64,000 bases of DNA from G965222505 sp965222505 (GTDB taxonomy: Bacteria; Bacteroidota; Rhodothermia; Rhodothermales; DATKEJ01): contig OZ244956.1 in NCBI GenBank assembly GCA_965222505.1, positions 372,001 through 436,000 of the forward strand, written 5' to 3'. The notes beneath the pieces were generated by a model. That model saw only the letters and a list, made by a program, of their open reading frames with translations. It was not told where the DNA came from and ran no database searches. Shown here piece by piece: positions 1 through 8,243 of this stretch (within the stretch, counting starts at the first letter, position 1; each line of letters begins with the position of its first letter). The translations under genes and the position numbers were made by a program.

Positions 1-546
1 CCACAGTTCTCCGTTTTCAGGACCTGTGGCGTGCATAATGAAACCGTTTCCTGCCCGCGTGGGGTCTTGTGGACTGTCATCCGGGAACCATCCTACCGCG
101 AGGTTTTCCGTAACGGCGGGTTTGCTGTAAGGAATGGGTGGATTGGGCGGCACCCGCTTGAGCCATGACGTACCGGTCCGGCGCAAAACCCACCAGGCCA
201 ATTTACGGACCCAACGTCTGGGAAAAGACTCGAAGAACTCGTCGGTTTGGGAGGTGTTATGACCGTTGATCATGTGGACTGCAAAGACCCGGCCCGGCGT
301 TCGTGTGTACGGCCCGTAGGCAATCCCATGCCGTCCCCACCCGGCTTTCTGTGGAAAACCCAACCGGAGGGCCCCGTGGTCTATGCCCATCACCCCTTCC
401 TGGTCGGCGCCATACCGAAGCGCACCGCTTGCACTTCGGCTGCCGATAACCTGACCGGCAGGTACATCAGTACTGAAATCGTCTGTGACCTGAACCGGCA
501 TCGGACGAAGGTCAGAGGGTGAAGGAGGATGGTGAATCTGTAGCAT
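1..546 (-). CDS. Conserved protein of unknown function, 3' end cut by window edge
   Basis: An uninterrupted minus-strand frame of 182 codons runs from an ATG at 546 to base 1 with no stop, so the C-terminal part lies outside the window. The N-terminus (MLQIHHPPSPSDLRP) has no signal peptide and no membrane segment. The visible part is rich in Gly, Pro and Trp, with segments such as GIDHGALRLGFP and GWGRHGIAYGPY that suggest a beta-rich lectin- or glycosidase-like fold, but I do not recognise the family. Codon use matches the neighbours. The competing plus-strand frame at 247-522 is its shadow. The start is the first ATG of the frame. Confidence is good that it is a gene and low on function. 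Confidence 0.72.
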   Translation of the reverse strand, partial: MLQIHHPPSPSDLRPMPVQVTDDFSTDVPAGQVIGSRSASGALRYGADQEGVMGIDHGALRLGFPQKAGWGRHGIAYGPYTRTPGRVFAVHMINGHNTSQTDEFFESFPRRWVRKLAWWVLRRTGTSWLKRVPPNPPIPYSKPAVTENLAVGWFPDDSPQDPTRAGNGFIMHATGPENGELW

Positions 547-609
547 GACTTTGGAGGGCTGGCCTATCATCTATAAGTCGCCACAGACGAGGCAATAAGC
601 GGAAAGAAA

Positions 610-1206
610 TTACCGCCTTCTTTTGGGAAACCAGGCAAATCCCAGGCCTAGCCGAAACGAGGTGGCATCCGTATCCAAATTTAGGGGGTCCAGGTCTACG
701 GTTACCCCGCCAAAGCGGGCCTCGGTGTACTCGCCGAGGGTAAGCAATGCCCCTAGGTCAAACCCAAAGACCGGCGAGACGTAATACCGAATGCCGCCTC
801 CTAAAGAGAGACCGCCCCCGCTTACGATCAATTCGTCTTCCGGTAGATCAAATCCAGAGGCCCGTCCGGTGAGCGCAACATTGACATATGGAACCCACGG
901 GCTCCGGGGCGACTGAAAATGGATCAACATCCCCAAATCCACATGTACAAGCGCATATTCTTCACTCCGCTCCGGATTGATGCCGGTAGCGGCCAAACTC
1001 AGATAAGCGGTTATCCGGTCGTTGAAGCCATAACCGAGGGTCAAGGCTCCCCCGCCCCCATCATCGGAATCATCCTGATTTTGCAGGGCTTGAGACGTCC
1101 CCTGTAACTGAAATCCCAGCATAAAGCCGCGGGTGTTGGATTTTTGAGCCTGGGCCAAATCTAAAACAGTAAACGTGAGGATCAATAGATAGACCAGCTG
1201 TTTCAT
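610..1206 (-). CDS. Small outer-membrane beta-barrel protein
   Basis: 198 residues. A cleavable signal peptide is visible (MKQLVYLLILTFTVLDLAQA, cut before QKS). The mature part shows alternating hydrophobic and polar strands with Gly-rich turns (GGGGALTLGYGF, GGGLSLGGGIRYY) and ends in a strand LGLGFAWFPKRRR. This is the usual look of an 8-stranded OmpA/OmpW-like barrel of Bacteroidota annotated 'outer membrane beta-barrel protein' or 'porin family protein'. No OmpA peptidoglycan-binding domain follows. It is followed 60 bases later by the next minus-strand gene and preceded by the Spondin_N gene's terminator, so it is probably transcribed on its own. The role could be structural or a small-solute pore; the sequence does not say which. 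Confidence 0.8.
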   Translation of the reverse strand: MKQLVYLLILTFTVLDLAQAQKSNTRGFMLGFQLQGTSQALQNQDDSDDGGGGALTLGYGFNDRITAYLSLAATGINPERSEEYALVHVDLGMLIHFQSPRSPWVPYVNVALTGRASGFDLPEDELIVSGGGLSLGGGIRYYVSPVFGFDLGALLTLGEYTEARFGGVTVDLDPLNLDTDATSFRLGLGFAWFPKRRR

Positions 1207-1323
1207 AGAGATCGTCGTTCGATTTGAGGAAGGCCCATATGTATCATGTGGCAGAATGGACTGGAGCGCGCTCCAGGTTCAATATACCATTTATCGATCC
1301 CTATTTTATTCTCTTGTTCGACC

Positions 1324-1365
1324 AAAACGAAACCGGCCCCGCCGTACCAGTACGACGGGGCCGGT
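1324..1365 (-). terminator. Intrinsic terminator of the Spondin_N gene
   Basis: A 15-bp stem (1332-1346 with 1351-1365, one mismatch, 4-base loop CCAG) is very GC rich. On the minus strand it is followed by a T-rich stretch (complement of 1324-1331). It lies 49 bases past the stop of the minus-strand gene ending at 1414, which is the expected place and direction for a Rho-independent terminator. Confidence 0.8.
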
Positions 1366-1413
1366 GTTACAAAGACACGGGTCCTGGGGGGTGGAGACGG
1401 GTCTTTGCCGGGT

Positions 1414-3696
1414 TTATCGCAGGAGCACCATTTTGCGTACCTGCGTCGCTTCACCCACTTGCAAACGATAGAGGTATACCCCGGTTGAAACTTCCTGCCC
1501 CTGGGCATCTCGTCCGTTCCATACGGCTTCGTAGACCCCGGCGTTGGCAGACGTATCCACCAATCGGGCGATTTCCTGTCCGAGGGTATTGAATACGCTC
1601 AACTGTACCGGCCCGGCTTCTTCAAGTGAAAAACGAATCCGGGTCTCCGGGTTGAAGGGGTTCGGGTAGTTTTGATCTAGCGAGAAGTTCTTCGGAAGGT
1701 CGATCAGGTCCTCAATGGCCGTTTCGACCGGCGTAACCGTCACCGAGATCACATCCGAGACTGCGGGATAGGCGAACCCATCATTGATGTTTGCAACCAG
1801 GTCCACAATGCCATTCTCGTCTTCACCGGTATTGCCTGCGGACTGACGCGGCGCTTGATTGGGTCCTTCACCCGGTTCTTCATTGACTTCGGTACCGGCA
1901 TCCCACAGTTCCAGAAACGCCGTGAGGTCTCCACTGATTGGATTGCCATCGGCATCAAAGAGCGGAATGCCCATCTCGCCCGGTGCATAAAAGAGGTCGT
2001 TGGACTGTACAAACATGGTTGCAAACGACAGATGCGCACCGGGTACTGCGTTGACGGTGAATTCATAGGCATCGCCTGGGAACAGCGGCCCAGGACCGGC
2101 AGCACCAACCGGGGTGTTGAACACTGCCGAGTCAAATCCGATCTTTTGTGCGACGGATTCACCCAACATGCCAGCGGCACCATCTTCAGCTACACCTTCC
2201 AGGCCCAGTCCGCGGTCGGCTTCTCCGGCCTTAAACAGCGGGGCAGGGGCGGCGTGCACCACCCAAACGCCGGGGGCCAGCGGTACCGGAACCATTTGGC
2301 CCGTGGAGGTCGTGATGGTCGAAGCGGTGGAGACGTTTTCCAGCCGGATCGTGAAGGGCACCGATTGAACCGGGGTGATGGTCACCTTCAAAATATCGGC
2401 CAAATCCGGGTAGGTATAACCGTCATCAACCAGCCGAACTGCACCATTTTCAACCATCCCCATGTCTGGGCCGGGTTGACGCGGGGCCTGATACCGTCCG
2501 AAACCAGGCTTTTCATTCAGTTCAGTCCCGGCATCCCAGAGCAAAAACTGGCCGGTGATGTCTCCGCTGATGGGGCCATCCGCATTCCAAAGTGGAATGC
2601 CCATTTCATCGGGTGCGACGAACAGGTCGTTCGATTGCACCAACATGCTCGCTGCACTGAGGTACGATCCTGGTTTCGCGCCGATCACAAACCGGTAGGC
2701 ATGGCCCGGTGTCAAGGGACCGGGGCCCTCTGCACCATCGGGTACGGCAAAGGCGCCACCCGTGGTTTCGTTAAGGGTCGAGAGCAAGCCGGCCAGCATG
2801 CCGGGGTTGCCATCTTCAGCGATGGCTTCCAGACCTTCGCCACGGTCGGCTTCGCCGGAGGTAAACAAGGGAGCCGGTGCCGCATGTACGGCCCAGACGC
2901 CGGGGGCATAAATCTGTGTGATGCCGGTGACGGCTTCGAGGGCGGCCCCCAGTTCACCGGGGTTGCCATCTTCAGCGATGGCTTCCAGACCTTCGCCACG
3001 GTCGGCTTCTCCAGCGGTAAACAAAGGGGCCGGTGCGTTGTGAACGACCCACACACCCGGTGAAAGCGGCACAGGTACACCGCCGCCACTGGTGGTTTGG
3101 GTATCGCTGCCGGATACATTTTCGATCCGTACCTCAAAGGTGTTTTCGCCCGTCGGCGTAAGGGTAATTTGGGCCACATCAGCTACGCTTGCGTAGGTAT
3201 AGCCATCGTTGGCGGCTGAGAGCAACTGCACGATGCCGTTCTCGTCATCCCCGGTATTGGGGCCACTCTGGCGCGGGGCCTGGTTGGCGCCTTCGCCTGG
3301 GGCTTCATTGACCTCGCTCCCCGCGTCCCAGAGTTGGAATTGATCGGTAATGTCCCCGCTGACGGGATTGCCGTCGGCATCCCAGAGGGGAATGCCCATT
3401 TCATTGGGGGCCAGGAATACGTCATTGGATTGGACGTACATGGTGGCGAGGGACAAATAGGACCCCGGTGCAGCGCACACCGAGAAGATGTAGGCATTTC
3501 CGGGAAAGAGGGGGCCGGCTTCGGTTGCGCCGTCAGGAATGGCAAAGGCCCCACTGTTGGCAAAGGTGTAAGCCGGAGATGTATTTTCCAGCGTGACCTC
3601 AAAATAGGTGGTTTGGGCGTTGGCCGTACCGACCCACAGCAAGAGAAATCCGGAGATTAACAGCAGGCCGTAGCCGAATCGTGATGCTGCATGCAT
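1414..3696 (-). CDS. Secreted three-domain Spondin_N protein with type IX sorting tail
   Basis: 760 residues from the ATG at 3696, chosen because a signal peptide begins there (MHAASRFGYGLLLISGFLLL..., cut after TANA). The open frame extends upstream to 3780 only with a GTG and no signal. The mature protein carries three Spondin_N-type domains with the family's landmarks: PGVWVVH, PLF, AGEADRG, AEDG, QSNDLF, LWDAGTEVNE. The last ~80 residues are a type IX secretion C-terminal domain (QNYPNPFNPETRIRFSL ... GVYLYRLQVG ... KMVLLR), so export to the cell surface by the Por system is predicted. Domain 1 lacks the PGVW-to-AEDG block and domain 2 has it twice in tandem, which points to unequal exchange. 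The role is probably extracellular adhesion or matrix binding; the ligand is unknown. Confidence 0.9.
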   Translation of the reverse strand: MHAASRFGYGLLLISGFLLLWVGTANAQTTYFEVTLENTSPAYTFANSGAFAIPDGATEAGPLFPGNAYIFSVCAAPGSYLSLATMYVQSNDVFLAPNEMGIPLWDADGNPVSGDITDQFQLWDAGSEVNEAPGEGANQAPRQSGPNTGDDENGIVQLLSAANDGYTYASVADVAQITLTPTGENTFEVRIENVSGSDTQTTSGGGVPVPLSPGVWVVHNAPAPLFTAGEADRGEGLEAIAEDGNPGELGAALEAVTGITQIYAPGVWAVHAAPAPLFTSGEADRGEGLEAIAEDGNPGMLAGLLSTLNETTGGAFAVPDGAEGPGPLTPGHAYRFVIGAKPGSYLSAASMLVQSNDLFVAPDEMGIPLWNADGPISGDITGQFLLWDAGTELNEKPGFGRYQAPRQPGPDMGMVENGAVRLVDDGYTYPDLADILKVTITPVQSVPFTIRLENVSTASTITTSTGQMVPVPLAPGVWVVHAAPAPLFKAGEADRGLGLEGVAEDGAAGMLGESVAQKIGFDSAVFNTPVGAAGPGPLFPGDAYEFTVNAVPGAHLSFATMFVQSNDLFYAPGEMGIPLFDADGNPISGDLTAFLELWDAGTEVNEEPGEGPNQAPRQSAGNTGEDENGIVDLVANINDGFAYPAVSDVISVTVTPVETAIEDLIDLPKNFSLDQNYPNPFNPETRIRFSLEEAGPVQLSVFNTLGQEIARLVDTSANAGVYEAVWNGRDAQGQEVSTGVYLYRLQVGEATQVRKMVLLR
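2801..3051. repeat. 156-bp-period tandem duplication inside the Spondin_N gene
   Basis: The block beginning at 2801 and the block beginning at 2957 are direct repeats offset by exactly 156 bases (52 codons). The first ~50 bases are identical, and the rest (to about 2895 and 3051) are nearly so. It stays in frame and encodes two copies of the PGVW...LFT.GEADRG...AEDGNPG segment. Confidence 0.85.
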
Positions 3697-4153
3697 GTTG
3701 AAGTACCGTTTGTTCAAATGAATGATGGGGTGAAGCAGTGATGCAGCAAAGAAAACAGGTACAGTTTTCAGATCATTCACAAAAGGTCACAAAACGATAA
3801 CAGAACCTTAACCGGAGTGTAAAACTTGATGCCGGCCCCCACCGAACAGGTAGTTTTTTGTAACTCAAGTTGTGCCATTCCCGCATGTAGAAGCAGAAAC
3901 GTATTGCGTCCGCCGATGCCCGGCTGACGCAATACGGCCCGATTTGAAAATCAACGAATAGCACACCACTTGGATTAGTAGTGTGTGCATCAATCAGGGG
4001 TGGTCTGAAGGGCCGTGCGTAAAGTTTTTTCGTGTGCGTTATTCGATGCTTCAGGGGCGAAGAGAAAAGAGGCGCATGAGATGACGCAGATGGCGTATCT
4101 TGATGCTGAACCTGAAACAACTTTTTATCCTGCTTGAATTGTCAGTACGCCCT
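3697..4153. other. Intergenic region between divergent genes, with two hairpins
   Basis: 457 bases without a convincing gene; the minus frame at 3773-4120 has no homology-like features. Two stem-loops are present. One is a perfect 11-bp stem (3900-3910 with 3926-3936, 15-base loop). The other is imperfect (3961-3970 with 3979-3988). Being between divergently transcribed genes, the stretch must hold both promoters, but I cannot point to a clean TTG/TAnnTTTG pair. Confidence 0.5.
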
Positions 4154-7057
4154 ATGATCCGTCGGCTATTCCACTCCCTCCTTTTCCTCGCCTTTATCGG
4201 CTGTGCCTCCACCCTGCCCCCTGCCAATACGGTCGATCCGGAAACCGGCCTCACCTTGCGCCAATCGGCCTGGGTAGACTCGCTGATGCAGGCCCTGACG
4301 ATAGAGCAAAAAGTGGCGCAGCTCTTTATGACTTCCGCCCATGGCCGGTTTTACAGCGTCGATGACCCGGCCTACCAGCGGCTGCTCGACCGGGTCGAGC
4401 AGTTTGAAATCGGCGGGGTCATTTTCTTGGTGGGGCATCCGCAAGCCCAGGCATTGATGACGAATGCACTCCAACGCCGATCCCGCTTACCCTTGTTGAT
4501 TGCGCAGGACATGGAGTGGGGCGTTGGGATGCGGCTGGATCGGGCCACCACCTTCCCCCGTGCAATGGCCCTGGGGGCCACGCGCAACCCCGACCTGGCT
4601 TTTGCGATGGGCCAGACCGTCGCAGCAGAAGCCCGTGCGCTGGGTGTTCATATGAACTATGCCCCCGTTGCCGACATCAACAACAACCCGTTTAACCCCG
4701 TCATCAACGTCCGCTCCTACGGCGAGAACCCCGCACTGGTCTCAGCCATGAATACGGCCTATATCCGAGGGATGCAGGCAGGGGGTTTATTCGCAACAGC
4801 CAAACATTTCCCCGGCCACGGAGACACCGCCGTCGACTCCCATGCTGACCTCCCGGTACTCAACCTGACCCGTGCCCGACTGGATTCGCTTGAACTCACT
4901 CCTTTTCGCGAGGCCATTGAGGCCGGGGTCACAAGCATCATGGTGGCCCATCTGGCCCTTCCAAACCTCGAACCAGACCCAACGGTACCGGCCTCCCTAT
5001 CTCCCCGTATCGTCACGGACCTCCTGCGCAAAGATCTCGGTTTTGAGGGGTTGATCGTGACGGATGCGATGAATATGGAAGGGGTCACCAAATACTTTGG
5101 CGTCGGCGAGGCGGCTGTACGATGCATCGAAGCCGGGGTCGATCAAGTGCTGATGAGCCGAGATGAATACGCCGCCCAACGGGCCATTCTGAATGCCCTT
5201 GCCAGCGGTCGGCTGACGCAGACCCAAATTGATGCCTCGGTCAAACGCATTCTGACGACCAAGGCCCGGCTGAACCTGCTGGATCAACGCCTCATCAACC
5301 CGGATGCCCTCCCCAAACACATCGGCAGACGTAAACACCGGTTGCTGAACAATGCCATCGCCCGGCAATCCCTGACCCTTTTGCGGAATGAGAAGGAGAT
5401 GCTCCCCCTCAATGATCCTACAGCCCGCATCCTGGTCGTCACCCTGAATGATACGCAAAACCCTCAGGCCGGCAGGTACTTTGTCCAGCAGCTCAAGCAA
5501 CAAGGGCACGGCAACAAGATCGAGCACCGCGTGTTGGACGTAGGTTCTTCCTCGCGGGATTTTGCCCAGGTACGCGCCTATGCCGATCAATTCGACATCG
5601 TCCTAGCCCCGGCGTATGTACGGGTACGTTCAGGCACGGGCCGCATTGCCCTCAACGATCAACAACAGCGGTTTTTGAATGCGCTTGTCCAAAAAGGCAA
5701 GCCCGTTATCCTGATGTCGCTTGGCAATCCCTATATCATCCTCAACCTTGAGCCACCGGATGCCTACCTGGCAGCCTACAGCGGGGCAGAGAGTTCGCAA
5801 CGGGCAATGGCGCAGGCCATCTTTGGCCGGGCGTCGATTGGTGGAAAGCTGCCGGTGACCATCCCCGATCTGTATCCCTACGGGGCTGGGCTTAACTTGC
5901 CGCAATCTGCACCTCGTCTGGATGTGCCGTCCACAGCCGGAATGAACGAGACCCTTACCCAACGGGTAGACTCCCTGATGAAAGCCTCTATCGCGGACAA
6001 AGCCTTCCCGGCAGCCGCAGTTGCGATCGGGAGGCACGATGTCACCGCCCACCTGAAAGGGTATGGCTACCTGACCTACGACTCGGACCTTCCTGTTTCA
6101 TCACATTCTTTGTTCGACCTGGCTTCCCTCACCAAAGTGTTGGCGACCACGCCATCCATCATGAAGCTGTTTGAGGAGGGAAAACTGAACCTGGACGCCC
6201 CACTTGCGACCTATCTACCTGAATTCGGACAGAACGGCAAGGAACAGGTAACCGTCCGCCAAATCCTGACCCATACGGCTGGCCTCAAATCGTTCTATCA
6301 ATTTTACGATGAGGGCATCACGGACCGCGAAGACATTATTTCCTTCATTCAGAAAGATGATTTGAAATACACACCGGACGCCAAATACGTCTACAGCGAC
6401 CTCGGCATGATGATGCTCGCATTGGCGGTTGAACGCATCTCGGGTAAACCCTTCAATCAGTATGTAAAAGAGACCTTCTACCAGCCGATGGGCATGGGGC
6501 ACACCGGCTTCCGCCCCGCGTTTGGTCAGGGCAAGGATACGCACATCGTCCCCTCCGAAGTGGATGACGTCTTTCGTAATGAACTCGTCCAGGGGGAAGT
6601 CCACGACGAACGCGCCTGGATGCTTGGCGGTACCGCCGGCCACGCCGGGTTGTTCTCCTGCGCCCACGACCTCGCCTTGTTTGCCCAGATGATGCTCAAC
6701 GGCGGCACGCTCAACGGTAAACGCTTCTTCGAGGAAGAGACCATCCGCCTGTTTACCACCAAGTTTGAAAATGAGCTGGATCATACCCGTGCGCTGGGAT
6801 GGGACACCAAAAGCCCAGAGGGGTATTCCTCAGCAGGCCAGCATTTTGGCCCCCGGAGTTTCGGCCACACCGGCTTCACCGGCACCTCCTTCTGGATCGA
6901 CCCCGATGCCGACCTGTTTGTGATCCTGCTCACCAACCGGGTCTACCCCACCCGCAACAACCGTAAACACATCCCCATCCGCCCGGCCCTTGCGGATATT
7001 GCTTACAAATCGGTCATCGGGTTATCCGGGTACCGTGTGCCGAGTACGGAGAATTGA
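4154..7057 (+). CDS. GH3 beta-N-acetylhexosaminidase fused to class C beta-lactamase-like serine hydrolase (lipoprotein)
   Basis: 967 residues from the ATG at 4154, chosen because it starts a lipoprotein signal (lipobox FIGC, Cys17); the frame opens earlier at 4100 without a signal. The N-terminal half is a NagZ-like GH3 domain: KHFPGHGDT near residue 217 and the nucleophile Asp in TDAMNM near residue 304. A middle GH3 C-terminal-like region follows. The C-terminal ~370 residues are a beta-lactamase/DD-peptidase fold with SLTK (Ser658-x-x-Lys) and YSD (Tyr747). Such fusions are known in Bacteroidota. The inferred role is trimming of peptidoglycan sugars and peptides at the cell envelope, perhaps for cell-wall recycling. 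The gene stands alone and converges on the truncated LtrA gene, overlapping its 3' end by 44 bases. Confidence 0.92.
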   Translation: MIRRLFHSLLFLAFIGCASTLPPANTVDPETGLTLRQSAWVDSLMQALTIEQKVAQLFMTSAHGRFYSVDDPAYQRLLDRVEQFEIGGVIFLVGHPQAQALMTNALQRRSRLPLLIAQDMEWGVGMRLDRATTFPRAMALGATRNPDLAFAMGQTVAAEARALGVHMNYAPVADINNNPFNPVINVRSYGENPALVSAMNTAYIRGMQAGGLFATAKHFPGHGDTAVDSHADLPVLNLTRARLDSLELTPFREAIEAGVTSIMVAHLALPNLEPDPTVPASLSPRIVTDLLRKDLGFEGLIVTDAMNMEGVTKYFGVGEAAVRCIEAGVDQVLMSRDEYAAQRAILNALASGRLTQTQIDASVKRILTTKARLNLLDQRLINPDALPKHIGRRKHRLLNNAIARQSLTLLRNEKEMLPLNDPTARILVVTLNDTQNPQAGRYFVQQLKQQGHGNKIEHRVLDVGSSSRDFAQVRAYADQFDIVLAPAYVRVRSGTGRIALNDQQQRFLNALVQKGKPVILMSLGNPYIILNLEPPDAYLAAYSGAESSQRAMAQAIFGRASIGGKLPVTIPDLYPYGAGLNLPQSAPRLDVPSTAGMNETLTQRVDSLMKASIADKAFPAAAVAIGRHDVTAHLKGYGYLTYDSDLPVSSHSLFDLASLTKVLATTPSIMKLFEEGKLNLDAPLATYLPEFGQNGKEQVTVRQILTHTAGLKSFYQFYDEGITDREDIISFIQKDDLKYTPDAKYVYSDLGMMMLALAVERISGKPFNQYVKETFYQPMGMGHTGFRPAFGQGKDTHIVPSEVDDVFRNELVQGEVHDERAWMLGGTAGHAGLFSCAHDLALFAQMMLNGGTLNGKRFFEEETIRLFTTKFENELDHTRALGWDTKSPEGYSSAGQHFGPRSFGHTGFTGTSFWIDPDADLFVILLTNRVYPTRNNRKHIPIRPALADIAYKSVIGLSGYRVPSTEN

Positions 7058-7799
7058 GGACCGGCATGAGGCCCCATGAAAGTTCATGGGCATCATTTAC
7101 CGCCTGGAGGGCAAGGATCGCAGCCAGCACAGACTCCCCTAAAACGATGATCGTCAGGAGGCCATAACGCTCTGAGATGTGATGCTTGTGCCAGGGGGTC
7201 GCGCTGGCACTTTCCGCCCAGATTGGAATCATCAATTCGCAGAAGAGAAAGAAGAAATAGACAGGCAAGATCCACGATTTCGGGAGGAACAACATGCCCA
7301 CCCAGCCAAGCTGTATAATCCCGATGCCGGTGATATACCGCCATGCGGTTTTCTTCAACCCTGGATTATTACGCGCCATGCGTGCGTATTGGATAATTAT
7401 GGCGATCCGCATGACCACGTATCCACCGGCCATCACCCTGAAGTCAAAGGCATCAAAGGCTTGTTTTACACCCGCGGCCAATATCAGGGCCCCGGTCATC
7501 TGAAGAAATACCGCCAGACGATAGGGTGCATCGTCGGTATCAAAGGCCGAAGCAAACCAGGTAAAACTCATCCAGGCCCACCAAATGGCAAAGAAGATCA
7601 GGAAGTACTTCAGCAGACCATCGCCTACATGATCCGCAACTATGGAATGATGTAGTGCTTCAGCCGCCTGTGCGATGGCCACCACAAAAACCAGATCAAA
7701 GAACAATTCCAGGGGCGTTGCCGCCCGATGGGCTTCTTCAGGAGCGCGTGCGACCATGGGCACTACCATAGGCCGGGCGTCTTTTAAAGACGTGGACAT
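7014..7799 (-). pseudogene. LtrA-family membrane protein, truncated at the C-terminus
   Basis: 261 residues. The N-terminal part is a clear 'low temperature requirement A' protein: the PLELFFDLVFVVAIAQ opening, several transmembrane helices, and the HHISERYGLLTIIVLGES signature. Family members normally run to roughly 360-400 residues, with four or more further helices after this signature. Here the homologous sequence stops around SWGL, and the remaining residues are simply the antisense of the 3' end of the GH3 gene up to a chance stop at 7014. A deletion has therefore removed the last third and abutted the two genes. The fragment is probably non-functional, though no internal stop or frameshift is seen in what is left. 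Function in the family is poorly defined. Confidence 0.78.
7073..7090 (+). terminator. Small hairpin after the GH3 fusion gene
   Basis: A perfect 7-bp stem CCCATGA/TCATGGG with a 4-base loop lies 16 bases after the stop at 7057. No T-tract follows, so it is at best a weak or Rho-assisted terminator. Confidence 0.3.
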
Positions 7800-7903
7800 A
7801 TATTACGTAAGGGTAAAAAGATGAATTTGCGTCCTGTAGTGCGACAAAGGGGCATCATCCTAACAGGTTACTCATGCCGAGTGGCCCTATACACTAACCA
7901 AAT

Positions 7904-7925
7904 GATCCCGAATTAATTCGGGATC
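7904..7925. promoter_or_regulatory. 22-bp perfect palindrome
   Basis: GATCCCGAATTAATTCGGGATC is a perfect dyad with no spacer, about 100 bases upstream of the truncated LtrA start. It could be an operator for a dimeric regulator, or the footprint of an excision event. There is no T-tract on either side, so it is not a typical terminator. Confidence 0.45.
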
Positions 7926-7999
7926 GCTTCCACTTGTGTGCAGGGAACTGCATCAAGCTGTTTTTACCAGATGTAGGTTTAGATGGCGTACATGGCAAT

Positions 8000-8038
8000 A
8001 TACAGGTATGCATGTTTTTCAACCATGCATACCTGTAT
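8000..8038. repeat. 15-bp perfect stem-loop next to the dockerin remnant
   Basis: Bases 8000-8014 (ATACAGGTATGCATG) pair perfectly with 8024-8038 around a 9-base loop TTTTTCAAC. It lies 13 bases beyond the stop codon of the minus-strand dockerin-tail remnant (8052), so it may be the original transcription terminator of that lost gene. It lacks a U-tract after the stem. Confidence 0.5.
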
Positions 8039-8051
8039 CCAACACCATATC

Positions 8052-8207
8052 CTATTCCGGCACCTGCGAAGCCAGGCCGTTGGCCGGCAACCATACATTC
8101 AGGAAGTCGAATGCAGTGCCATTCCCATCGAGATTAAAATCGCCCAAATCGTACAGTCCGCCAAATCCATTGAACGGCCTATTTTCCGAGTAGATGCTTC
8201 CTTTTGT
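8052..8207 (-). pseudogene. Remnant: dockerin-type C-terminal tail of a lost secreted protein
   Basis: A minus-strand frame of about 51 codons ends with TAG at 8052 and is blocked upstream by a stop at 8208. It encodes ...LYDLGDFNLDGNGTAFD followed by FLNVWLPANGLASQVPE. This is almost the same as the last 40 residues of the double-propeller protein at 38441-41065 (GDFNMDGTGTAFD, FLNVWLPANGKASQVVD), including the D-x-N-x-D loop residues of a dockerin-like calcium motif. No start codon or signal peptide can belong to it. I read it as the 3' stump of a second secreted protein whose body was deleted, in the same damaged region as the truncated LtrA gene. Confidence 0.72.
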
Positions 8208-8243
8208 TTATTCTATATCGTGCCCTACTCCAGAGATGTAACA

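Larger units (their letters stand above)
7800..8243. other. 444-base region of gene decay
   Basis: There is no intact gene between the LtrA fragment and the Rieske gene. The stretch contains, in order, a 22-bp palindrome, a 15-bp stem-loop and a dockerin-tail remnant. The short plus-strand frames here have no recognisable features. Confidence 0.6.

Noticed and set aside
247..522. 91-residue plus-strand frame at the left edge
   Set aside because: The minus frame over the same bases is open for 182 codons to the window edge with gene-like composition, so this one is taken as its shadow.
1855..3063. 402-residue plus-strand open frame
   Set aside because: It lies wholly antisense to the Spondin_N gene, has no recognisable domain, and its Gly/Arg/His-rich composition is what the complement of this GC-rich, repeated gene gives.
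3773..4120. 115-residue minus-strand frame upstream of the Spondin_N gene
   Set aside because: No homology-like features, rich in Cys/Arg/His, spans hairpins; looks like chance open frame in the intergenic region.
7014..7057. 44-base overlap of GH3 and LtrA coding sequences as a genuine sense/antisense arrangement
   Set aside because: The overlapping LtrA residues do not resemble the family; the overlap is explained by read-through of a truncated gene into its neighbour.
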